Positions 1-5,223 of a stretch of DNA of 6,002 nt are shown in pieces. Position 1 is the first letter of the stretch. Every line of letters begins with the position of its first letter. The stretch spans positions 1 through 6,002 of the forward strand of contig JARGGE010000190.1 in assembly GCA_029210865.1 (NCBI GenBank), read 5' to 3'. Both the position numbers and the translations under genes were made by a program. Source of the DNA: Trueperaceae bacterium. GTDB taxonomy: Bacteria; Deinococcota; Deinococci; Deinococcales; Trueperaceae. The notes under the pieces are model-generated. The model was not told the origin of the DNA, did not search any database, and was given only the letters and a program-made list of their open reading frames with translations.

Positions 1-650
1 GAGCGATCGTCTGCTCGCTGCACGTCGGCCAGAGCCTCGTCCGGTCGGTCACCGAGCACGCCAGCAGCGTCTGCGTCATCGGCGGCCTGCCGCTCGACTG
101 CCCGGTCGACAACGTGCGCCTCGATTCGGTCCGCGGCGTGGCGTTGGCCGTCGAGCACCTGGTGGGTTCGGGTCGGCGCCGCATCGCCTTCGTCAACGGG
201 ACGCCCGGAACCGTGCCGCACGACGTGCGCGACCACGGGTACCGGCAGGCGTTGGCCCAGGCCGGCATCGCGTACGACGAGCGCTCGGTCGCCAGCGGCG
301 ACTTCACGATGGCGGGTGGCTACGAGGCGGTCGACGGACTCCTGGCCACGGGGGTGGCGTTCGATGCCCTCTTCTGCGCGAACGACACGATGGCCTTGGG
401 GGCGATGAGGCGCTTGCAGGAGCTGGGGGTGTCGGTGCCGCGGCAGGTCGCGGTGGTGGGCATGGACGACATCGAAGCGGCGCGGATGTCCACGCCCACC
501 CTCACCACCGTCTCGCTCCTGGCGCGCGAGCGAGGCCGGATCGCCTGTGAGCTGCTGCTCCGACGCCTCTCCGGAGGCGCCCCGGCCGAGCCGGAGAAGA
601 TCACCGTCCTGCCCAAGCTGATCCAGCGCGAGTCGAGCGCCGTCGACTGA
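1..650 (+). CDS. LacI-family transcriptional regulator, C-terminal part (5' end cut by window)
   Basis: This is the effector-binding region of a LacI/GalR-type repressor. The open frame runs without a stop from base 3 to TGA at 648-650, giving 215 visible residues. The GTG at 114 is internal, because the codons before it already read as family sequence (a strand-loop ending VDNVRLDSVRG). Family marks in order are VDNVRLDSVRGVALAVEHL followed by GRRRIAFV; then FDALFCANDTMALGAMRRL (the conserved ND is at visible residues 127-128); then VAVVGMDDIEAARMSTPTLTTV, the typical end of a periplasmic-binding-protein-like fold (Peripla_BP_3). The N-terminal HTH and hinge lie off the left edge, so DNA specificity cannot be read. 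Members usually bind sugars or sugar-derived ligands in the cytoplasm and repress catabolic or uptake genes. The gene is followed after one base by an esterase gene. Three LacI-like operator cores near 4.05-4.20 kb make the transporter a plausible target (inference). Confidence 0.95.
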   Translation, partial: AIVCSLHVGQSLVRSVTEHASSVCVIGGLPLDCPVDNVRLDSVRGVALAVEHLVGSGRRRIAFVNGTPGTVPHDVRDHGYRQALAQAGIAYDERSVASGDFTMAGGYEAVDGLLATGVAFDALFCANDTMALGAMRRLQELGVSVPRQVAVVGMDDIEAARMSTPTLTTVSLLARERGRIACELLLRRLSGGAPAEPEKITVLPKLIQRESSAVD

Positions 651-651
651 G

Positions 652-1461
652 GTGACCCGACTGAGGCCGTCGTTCGGTGCGCTGTCGACCTCGGGCCTGT
701 CGACCCCGCTGCGCTACCGCCTCTGGCGGCCGGAAGCAGGGGCGTCCCCTTCGCCTCGGATGCCGTTGCTCCTGCTCCTGCATGGCAGCGGGGGTGACGA
801 GCGCTCCTGGGATCCGGGGCTTGAGGCGCTGCAGGAGGCGATGGCCCAGGGGAGGCTGCCGTCGATGGCGGCGGTCGCGCCCGCGAGCGGGACCAGTTGG
901 TGGGTGGACGGTCGCGACGCCGTGGAGTCGGCCGTGATCGGCGACCTGCTGCCGCACGTCCAGCGCGACCTGGGCCTCGGCCGGGCCGGAGGGCTCGTCG
1001 TCGCCGGGTTCTCGATGGGGGGCTACGGCGCCGTTCGCTACGCCCTGCGTTACCCGGACCTGTTCGATGGCGCGATCGCGATGAGCTCCGCCCTCTACGA
1101 CGACCTGCCGCCGCCCGGCTCGAGCGCGCGCAGCAGCGGCGCCTTCGGCACGCCCTTCGACGAAGGGCGCTGGCGCGAGCGCAACTACCCGGCGCTCCTC
1201 GACGCGTACCGGGGCTCCGGACGCCGGGTCCCCTTCTTCATCGCGGCCGGCGACGGCGACTGGAACGAACCGGCCGGTTGGCGGTTCAACACCGAGGTCC
1301 AGTCGCTGCGCCTGTTCGAGCGCCTGACCAAGGAGATCGGCGGCCCGGGCCGCATGAGGGTCGATGCCGGGGGCCACGACTGGGGCTTCTGGCGACCGAT
1401 GTTCCTCGAGGGGCTGCGGTATCTGCTGAAGGACCCGGGGCGCGGCGACCGGAGGAGCTGA
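652..1461 (+). CDS. Alpha/beta-hydrolase, putative esterase (esterase-D / CE1-like)
   Basis: This 269-residue serine hydrolase has no signal peptide or membrane helix, so it is likely cytoplasmic. An oxyanion-side motif LLLLLHGSGGDE is at residues 39-50. The nucleophile elbow GFSMGGYGA places Ser at 121. A strand ending FFIAAGDGDWN (195-205) offers the acid (Asp201 or Asp203), and GGHDWGFWRPMF (240-251) gives His242. The order and the GGHDW.FW ending fit the putative-esterase family PF00756, which includes S-formylglutathione hydrolases, feruloyl and acetylxylan esterases and enterochelin esterases. The substrate cannot be read from sequence. Translation probably starts at GTG 652, one base after the repressor stop and without a strong ribosome site of its own, which suggests translational coupling. 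The later ATG at codon 37 would remove the LRYRLWRP strand that belongs to the fold, so I prefer the GTG. Pairing with a LacI regulator hints at a carbohydrate-ester substrate (inference). Confidence 0.86.
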   Translation: MTRLRPSFGALSTSGLSTPLRYRLWRPEAGASPSPRMPLLLLLHGSGGDERSWDPGLEALQEAMAQGRLPSMAAVAPASGTSWWVDGRDAVESAVIGDLLPHVQRDLGLGRAGGLVVAGFSMGGYGAVRYALRYPDLFDGAIAMSSALYDDLPPPGSSARSSGAFGTPFDEGRWRERNYPALLDAYRGSGRRVPFFIAAGDGDWNEPAGWRFNTEVQSLRLFERLTKEIGGPGRMRVDAGGHDWGFWRPMFLEGLRYLLKDPGRGDRRS

Positions 1462-1463
1462 TC

Positions 1464-1538
1464 GTGTGCCGGGCGCCGCGCGGGACCACGACCGCTCGCC
1501 TCCGGCCCGGGCCCGAGGGCGCGCGAGCCCGAGGGTAA
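1464..1538 (+). other. Possible 24-codon micro-ORF in the gap after the esterase
   Basis: A strong ribosome-binding sequence, GGAGGAG at 1451-1457, sits over the end of the esterase gene, and a GTG follows six bases later at 1464. The resulting frame has 24 codons, is rich in Arg, Pro and Gly, and ends at TAA 1536-1538. It is in the same frame as the next gene, whose GTG is nine bases further on. The composition resembles ordinary GC-rich non-coding DNA, and the GGAGGAG also encodes esterase residues, so chance is a serious alternative. The gap also holds an imperfect 20-base palindrome at 1499-1518 centred on GGCCCGGGCC, and two direct copies of GCCCGAGGG (1511-1519 and 1527-1535). Confidence 0.2.
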
Positions 1539-1547
1539 GGTGAACGG

Positions 1548-1982
1548 GTGCTGGAACTCGTCCTGATCCTCGTCGGCATCGTGGTGGCGTTCCTGCTCTT
1601 CTTCTGGGGTGCGGCGTCCTACACGAGCCGCACGTTCGCGACGATCGCCGCTCGACACGTCGAGGACACCGAGTGGATCGTGCAGAGCGGGATCGCGCCG
1701 CCCGGGTGGAGCGAGGGCCAGAAGCGGCGCGTCGCCCAGCTGGAGGTTGCGGGCACCCCAGCCGAGCGGCTCGACCGCATCAAGGCGCGGTATCGGGAGG
1801 GGCTCATCGCTCGGCTCGAGCGCCACATGCGCTACCTGGAGCGAGCCACCCTGTTCCGGAACGCGTACGAGCGCACCGACCTGACCGACCGCATCCGCGA
1901 GGTGGGCCGCTCCTGGGAGCAGGGCCGGTGGGCGCAGATCGTGGGCGAGGAGGAGTTCGACCTGCCCGAAGGCGTCGGCTAA
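1548..1982 (+). CDS. Hypothetical small membrane-anchored protein
   Basis: I do not recognise a family for this 144-residue product. The first 22 residues (MLELVLILVGIVVAFLLFFW and on) form a single hydrophobic helix without preceding basic residues or a cleavage site, so it looks like an anchor rather than a signal peptide. Residues 23-144 are soluble, charged and mostly helical in character. They include a stretch rich in Arg and Glu (about 71-121: PAERLDRIKARYREG and ERHMRYLERATLFRNAYERT) that could form an amphipathic or coiled helix. The tail is acidic (GEEEFDLPEGVG). Start choice: GTG 1548 is preceded by TAAGGTGA at 1536-1543, a good match to the 16S anti-Shine-Dalgarno, and an in-frame TAA at 1536 excludes any longer form. 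It is co-directional with the repressor and esterase but 86 bases away, so shared transcription is uncertain. Coding is supported by its biased third positions and coherent membrane/soluble layout. Confidence 0.7.
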   Translation: MLELVLILVGIVVAFLLFFWGAASYTSRTFATIAARHVEDTEWIVQSGIAPPGWSEGQKRRVAQLEVAGTPAERLDRIKARYREGLIARLERHMRYLERATLFRNAYERTDLTDRIREVGRSWEQGRWAQIVGEEEFDLPEGVG

Positions 1983-1993
1983 GCGAGGAACGA

Positions 1994-2029
1994 GAGAGGG
2001 GAGGCGGCCGAGCGGCCGCCTCCCCTCTC
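1994..2029. terminator. Perfect 16-bp stem-loop between convergent genes
   Basis: Arms 1994-2009 and 2014-2029 are exact reverse complements (GAGAGGGGAGGCGGCC pairs with GGCCGCCTCCCCTCTC) around a GAGC loop. It starts 12 bases after the stop of the membrane protein gene and lies 31 bases past the stop of the minus-strand binding-protein gene. It could therefore end transcripts from both directions. There is no real T-run on the plus-strand side (CCGTAACGGGG follows). Reading the minus strand, GTTCCTCGCTT follows, which is only mildly T-rich. It is best called a bidirectional terminator-like hairpin. Confidence 0.72.
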
Positions 2030-2050
2030 CCGTAACGGGGCCGCTGCCCC
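2029..2050. repeat. Two small dyads next to the convergent terminator
   Basis: CCCGTAACGGG at 2029-2039 is a perfect 11-base dyad. GGGGC-CGCT-GCCCC at 2037-2050 is a five-base-pair hairpin that shares bases with it. They lie between the binding-protein stop codon and the large stem-loop. On the minus-strand transcript the second one would fold before the main hairpin and may help termination or protect the 3' end. They could also be chance in GC-rich DNA. Confidence 0.35.
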
Positions 2051-2060
2051 GAGCCGGTCC

Positions 2061-3995
2061 TTACGGAGCCGTCCAGAACTGGTAGGCGAACTCGCCCATC
2101 TCACCCTGCCAGATCTGGCGGGGCGTGTAGGCGCTCGGGATGTTGCGGAGGTCGTTCGAGGCGATGAACAGGTCGGGCAGCTGGCCGGCGACGCCGATGA
2201 CGACGAGCTGGTCGGCCTGCGTGTCGAACATCTGGGTCATCAGTTCAGCGAACGCTTCGCTGTCGGGCGGCACCTGGCGCGACTGCTGGAACGCCGCCTC
2301 GTGGTCCTTCACCCACTGCGGCGGCTCGACGCCGGGCAGGACGCCGCCCTCGAAGTCGGCGAGGGTGCGCTCGCCCGACTCGACCTGCTGCTGCGCCCTC
2401 AGCCAGTTGAACCAGCCGCGCGCGGCCCAGGAGAAGTTCTCGTCGCCGAGCACCGCGAAGCTCTCGTACTCCTGCAGGTAGGAGTGGCCTTCGATGGTGG
2501 CATCGAACGTGCCGGCGTCGAGCGACTCGTTGTGCAGGTCGCCACCGACGTCGCGGATCTCGACCCGCAGGCCGACGTCCTCGAGGTACTCCTTGAGCAG
2601 TTCGGCGGCGCGGGCCGGGTCGCCGACCCCTTCGATGCTGTCGGTGATCGTGAGGATCGTGGTGAACTCGCTGCCGTCGGGGGCCCGGCGGAAGCCGTCC
2701 GCGCCGCGGTCGGTCATGCCGATCTGGTCGAGCAGTTGGTTCGCGAGCTCCGTATCGTAGGTCGCGTAGCTCTGGGCCCAGGCCTCGTCGAACCACGACT
2801 CGCTCGGCTTGGCGGTCGTCTGCCCGGGGGTGGCCTGACCGATGTACAGGAGCTCGTTGATCTCGTCGCGGTTGAGGGCGACCGACACCGCGCGCCGGAA
2901 GTCGACGTTCTGGTACACCTCGCGCTTGACGGGATCCTGGTGGGTGAGGTTGAAGATCATCGTCAGGTTGGAGGCCATGAGGCTCGGCACCAGCTGGACG
3001 CGGTAGTCGCCGGCCGCCTCGTTCTGCTTCAGGAGCGTGAAGTCCGCGAAGGTGGGGTAGATGTACGCGACGTCGGTCTGGCCCGAGACGATGTTGAGGG
3101 TGTAGGTCTCCGGGTCGACGAGCTGCGCGACGATGCGATCGATGTAGGGCAGCTGACGCCCTTCGCTGTCCACGCCGAAGAAGAACGGGTTGCGCTCCAG
3201 CACGCGCCGGTTGGAGGTCAGCTCGGTGACGATCCACGGGTGCAGGGTCGGCTTCTGGTCGATGTCGAACGGGGAGTAGGCGTCGTTGAAGGCGTCCTGC
3301 CAGGTCTCGAAGCCTTCGCTCGTCGCCAGCTCTTCGGCATCGGGGTTGAAGTCGGGGTGGTAGCGGCCCATGTAGTGCGAGGGCAGGATGTTCATGATCA
3401 TGTTGCCCGCGTTGCCGCCGAGTTCCTCTTCCCAGCGCGGCTTCGGCTTGTTGAGGGTGAGCCGGAAGGTCCACTCGTCGAGCGCCTCGAAGGCGACCTC
3501 GTAGCCCTTGCGCGGGTAATCGAGGTTCCACCACGTGAGGTCGGGGTCTTGGGCCATGACCTCGTACACGATCCGGACGTCGTCCATGCTCACGGGGTGT
3601 CCGTCGGACCACTTCATCCCCTCGCGCAGGGTGAAGGTGCCGGTCATGAAGTCGTCGGAGATCTCCCAGTCGGCGAGGACCGACGCGCGGACGTTCCCGT
3701 CCATGTCCATCTGCAGGAAGCGCGGGCTCATCTCCGGCGCCGGCATCAGGTCGTTCCACGGGTCGGGCGCGACCGCGTACACGAAGACCGTGTCGCTGTA
3801 CTCGCCCGGTTCACCCAACAGGGCGAGCTCGGCGGGCACGGCGGGGAGCCGCTCTTCCACCGGGGGTAGATCGCCGGCCGCCACGCGTTCGGCGAGCGAC
3901 GGTGCCTCCTGGTACGCCTGACCGAAGGCGATGCCGGCGGACAGCAGCAGCGTCCCACCGAAGAGCGCGAGTTGTCGCAGGACTGGGCGATCCAT
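2061..3995 (-). CDS. ABC transporter family-5 substrate-binding protein (oligopeptide/oligosaccharide type)
   Basis: This is the periplasmic receptor of a Dpp/Opp-type importer, 644 residues long, more than the roughly 500-550 of typical DppA/OppA. A Sec signal peptide covers residues 1 to about 27 (basic start, LALFGGTLLLSAGIAF core, likely cut near GQA). No Cys follows, so it is not a lipoprotein. The mature start has a LAERVAAGDLPPVEERLPAVP segment (35-54), which I associate with a large-sized subgroup of SBP_bac_5 proteins. The SBP_bac_5 core then follows: LADWEISDDFMTGTFTLREG and MKWSDGHPVSMDDV (107-140), FRRAVSVALNRDEINELLYIG (367-387), and a C-terminal lobe to FAYQFW (636-641). ATG 3993-3995 is preceded by a full AGGAGGT (4001-4007 on the minus strand). 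It is divergent from two permease genes, and the shared control region suggests joint regulation. Ligand is unknown. Family members bind peptides, nickel or oligosaccharides, and the nearby LacI and esterase genes favour a saccharide (inference). Confidence 0.96.
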   Translation of the reverse strand: MDRPVLRQLALFGGTLLLSAGIAFGQAYQEAPSLAERVAAGDLPPVEERLPAVPAELALLGEPGEYSDTVFVYAVAPDPWNDLMPAPEMSPRFLQMDMDGNVRASVLADWEISDDFMTGTFTLREGMKWSDGHPVSMDDVRIVYEVMAQDPDLTWWNLDYPRKGYEVAFEALDEWTFRLTLNKPKPRWEEELGGNAGNMIMNILPSHYMGRYHPDFNPDAEELATSEGFETWQDAFNDAYSPFDIDQKPTLHPWIVTELTSNRRVLERNPFFFGVDSEGRQLPYIDRIVAQLVDPETYTLNIVSGQTDVAYIYPTFADFTLLKQNEAAGDYRVQLVPSLMASNLTMIFNLTHQDPVKREVYQNVDFRRAVSVALNRDEINELLYIGQATPGQTTAKPSESWFDEAWAQSYATYDTELANQLLDQIGMTDRGADGFRRAPDGSEFTTILTITDSIEGVGDPARAAELLKEYLEDVGLRVEIRDVGGDLHNESLDAGTFDATIEGHSYLQEYESFAVLGDENFSWAARGWFNWLRAQQQVESGERTLADFEGGVLPGVEPPQWVKDHEAAFQQSRQVPPDSEAFAELMTQMFDTQADQLVVIGVAGQLPDLFIASNDLRNIPSAYTPRQIWQGEMGEFAYQFWTAP

Positions 3996-4000
3996 GTCTG

Positions 4001-4007
4001 ACCTCCT
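4001..4007 (-). promoter_or_regulatory. Ribosome-binding site of the binding-protein gene
   Basis: Reading the minus strand, AGGAGGT lies five bases before the ATG at 3993-3995. It is a near-complete complement of the 16S tail. It fixes the start codon and predicts strong translation, as expected for a binding protein made in excess over its permeases. Confidence 0.85.
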
Positions 4008-4045
4008 GGGGCTCCTACGGCTCGAGACCGTCCCGATCGCCGAGG

Positions 4046-4053
4046 AACCGTTT
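4046..4053. promoter_or_regulatory. Candidate LacI-type operator core 1 (binding-protein leader)
   Basis: AACCGTTT within GAACCGTTTT (4045-4054) matches AANCGNTT, the palindromic core with central CG used by many LacI/GalR-family repressors. It lies between the proposed minus-strand -10 (4074-4079) and the binding-protein start codon, where a bound repressor would block elongation. It is assigned from the pattern only. Confidence 0.45.
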
Positions 4054-4073
4054 TACAAAGGGCTATGGCTCGT

Positions 4074-4103
4074 AGGTTACGGTACGGTGTCCGAGGCAGT
4101 CAA
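4074..4103 (-). promoter_or_regulatory. Candidate promoter of the binding-protein gene
   Basis: On the minus strand, TTGACT (4098-4103) is a five-of-six -35 match. It is followed after 18 bases by TAACCT (4074-4079), a weak three-of-six -10. The implied start of transcription is about 70 bases before the coding start. The -35 is convincing, the -10 is not. Confidence 0.45.
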
Positions 4104-4113
4104 GGTGCTTGAC
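4099..4113. repeat. Inverted repeat joining the two divergent -35 elements
   Basis: GTCAAG (4099-4104), GTG, CTTGAC (4108-4113) is a perfect six-base dyad with a three-base centre. Its left arm is the minus-strand TTGAC and its right arm is the plus-strand TTGAC. The two promoters are therefore back to back and share one short palindrome. It may simply reflect two -35 boxes facing apart, or it may also be a protein-binding site. Confidence 0.6.
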
Positions 4114-4136
4114 AGGCGAGCGGGAAGCGTTTGAAG
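4109..4136 (+). promoter_or_regulatory. Candidate promoter of the permease operon
   Basis: TTGACA at 4109-4114 is a perfect -35 hexamer. At a 16-base spacing the best -10 is TTGAAG (4131-4136), only three of six, so activity may be weak or activator-dependent. The implied leader to the permease start at 4225 is about 80 bases. A LacI-type operator core (4125-4132) overlaps the spacer and -10, a classical repression position. Confidence 0.45.
4125..4132. promoter_or_regulatory. Candidate LacI-type operator core 2 (over the permease promoter)
   Basis: AAGCGTTT within GAAGCGTTTG (4124-4133) matches AANCGNTT. It begins 10 bases after the TTGACA box and covers the -10 region, so a bound repressor would exclude RNA polymerase. 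Its centre is about 79 bases from core 1 and 72 from core 3. Confidence 0.5.
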
Positions 4137-4167
4137 GTAGTGCGAATCGGAACCGTACGCCCCTCGC

Positions 4168-4184
4168 CCCAGCCCACGGCTGGG
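4168..4184 (+). other. Short GC-rich hairpin in the permease leader
   Basis: CCCAGCC (4168-4174) and GGCTGGG (4178-4184) form a seven-base-pair stem with a CAC loop in the proposed permease mRNA leader, 32 bases before the ribosome site. No T-run follows (CATGGGTAG), so it is not an evident attenuator. It may affect mRNA stability or be chance. Confidence 0.35.
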
Positions 4185-4196
4185 CATGGGTAGAAG

Positions 4197-4204
4197 AAAC
4201 GGTT
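4197..4204. promoter_or_regulatory. Candidate LacI-type operator core 3 (permease leader)
   Basis: AAACGGTT within GAAACGGTTC (4196-4205) matches AANCGNTT and has the best arms of the three (GAA...TTC). It lies 20 bases before the permease start codon and 11 before its ribosome site, so it would act as a downstream roadblock or looping partner. Confidence 0.48.
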
Positions 4205-4224
4205 CACGATCGATTGGAGATCCG

Positions 4225-5223
4225 ATGGCGGGCTACCTGGGCAGGCGCATGATCTACATGGTGGTGCTGCTGCTCCTCCTGTCGTTCGTCACGTTCCTGA
4301 TCATCCAGCTTCCGCCGGGCGACTACTTGACCACCATGGTCACGCGCATGCGGTCGCTGGGGCTGGTGGTGGAACCGGCCCTCCTCGAGACCTACGCGCG
4401 ACGGTACGGGCTCGACCTGCCCCTGCATCAGCAGTTCCTGATCTGGTTCCGGGGCCTGCTGACGGGCGATCTGGGCGAGTCCTTCATCTACGGCGCGCCG
4501 GTGCTCGACCTCATCAAGGAGCGCATCCTCCTGTCGGCGGCGATCACCTTCGGCACGCTCATCGTCACCTACGCGATCGCGGTGCCGATCGGCATCTACT
4601 CCGCGACCCACCAGTACTCGCCCCTGGACTACGTCTTCACCGTGCTCGGCTTCATCGGGTTGGCGGTGCCCAACTTCCTCCTCGCGCTGATCCTGATGTT
4701 CTTGGCCTTCCGGTACTTCGGCTGGAGCGTGGGCGGGCTGTTCTCCCGCGAGTACGTTGTCGCCCCGTGGAGTTGGGCGAAGTTCGTCGATCTGCTCAAG
4801 CACCTGCCGATCCCGCTGTTCGTCATCGGCACCGCCGGGACGGCGAGCCTCATCCGCATCCTCCGGGGCTCGCTCCTGGACGAGCTGCGCAAGCAGTACG
4901 TCACCACCGCGCGGGCCAAGGGCGTGCCGGAACGCCGGCTGCTCTTCAAGTACCCCGTTCGCGTGGCGATCAACCCGATCATCAGCCACATCGGCTACCT
5001 TCTGCCGATGCTCGTCGCCGGCGAGACGCTGACCTCGATCGTCCTCAGCCTGCCCACGGTGGGCCCGCTGCTCCTCGAGGCCCTGCAGCAGCAGGACATG
5101 TACCTCGCCGGCAGCTTGCTCATGGTCCTGGGCACGCTCGCGCTGATCGGCATCTTGCTCTCGGACATCCTGTTGGTGATCGTCGACCCACGCATCCGGT
5201 TCGAAGCCGGGGAGTCCGCATGA
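4225..5223 (+). CDS. ABC transporter permease, DppB/OppB-like
   Basis: This inner-membrane permease has 332 residues, normal for the DppB family, and forms half of the translocation channel. The N-terminal helix (about 9-29) ends in the family mark FLIIQLPPGDYL. The GLDLPLHQQFLIWFRGLLTGDLGESF segment (62-87) precedes the remaining helices (about 103-124, 138-163, 197-213, 253-275, 296-319). The EAA loop that contacts the ATPase is QYVTTARAKGVPERRLLFKY at 224-243, continuing to NPI. The end VDPRIRF is typical. Start: an in-frame ATG exists at 4186 but has no ribosome site and adds 13 polar residues. ATG 4225 follows GGAGA (4216-4220) and gives the usual family N-terminus, so I prefer it. The stop TGA overlaps the next gene's ATG (ATGA), showing translational coupling. 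The substrate follows the binding protein and is unknown. Confidence 0.95.
   Translation: MAGYLGRRMIYMVVLLLLLSFVTFLIIQLPPGDYLTTMVTRMRSLGLVVEPALLETYARRYGLDLPLHQQFLIWFRGLLTGDLGESFIYGAPVLDLIKERILLSAAITFGTLIVTYAIAVPIGIYSATHQYSPLDYVFTVLGFIGLAVPNFLLALILMFLAFRYFGWSVGGLFSREYVVAPWSWAKFVDLLKHLPIPLFVIGTAGTASLIRILRGSLLDELRKQYVTTARAKGVPERRLLFKYPVRVAINPIISHIGYLLPMLVAGETLTSIVLSLPTVGPLLLEALQQQDMYLAGSLLMVLGTLALIGILLSDILLVIVDPRIRFEAGESA

Noticed and set aside
114..116. GTG as the start of a short stand-alone regulator
   Set aside because: The same frame is open to the left edge and encodes LacI-family sequence before this codon, so the gene is cut by the window rather than truncated.
601..1377. A 258-codon minus-strand frame opposite the esterase
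   Set aside because: It overlaps a gene with an intact catalytic triad and has repetitive Arg/Ala/Pro composition, so it is a composition artefact.
1499..1518. Palindrome CCTCCGGCCCGGGCCCGAGG as a terminator after the esterase
   Set aside because: It has no loop beyond the centre of the dyad, no T-run, and lies in very GC-rich DNA where such dyads arise often. It was kept only as a remark in the gap entry.
2245..3759. A 504-codon minus-strand frame inside the binding-protein gene
   Set aside because: It is an Arg/Pro/Gly-rich shadow in another frame of the same strand, with no domain and no independent start signal.
2301..3869. A 522-codon open frame on the plus strand, opposite the binding-protein gene
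   Set aside because: Its product is a low-complexity Val/Leu/Arg/Gly/Asp sequence typical of the antisense shadow of a GC-rich gene. The minus-strand frame is a clear family-5 binding protein with signal peptide and ribosome site.
3994..4134. A short plus-strand frame (46 codons from the ATG at 3994) covering part of the divergent region
   Set aside because: It has no ribosome site, overlaps the start codon of the binding-protein gene, and would run through both candidate promoters and two operator cores. It is better explained as non-coding control DNA.
4186..4224. Upstream ATG that would lengthen the DppB-like permease by 13 residues
   Set aside because: No ribosome-binding sequence precedes it, and the added residues are polar and unlike the family N-terminus. 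The ATG at 4225 has GGAGA at proper distance.
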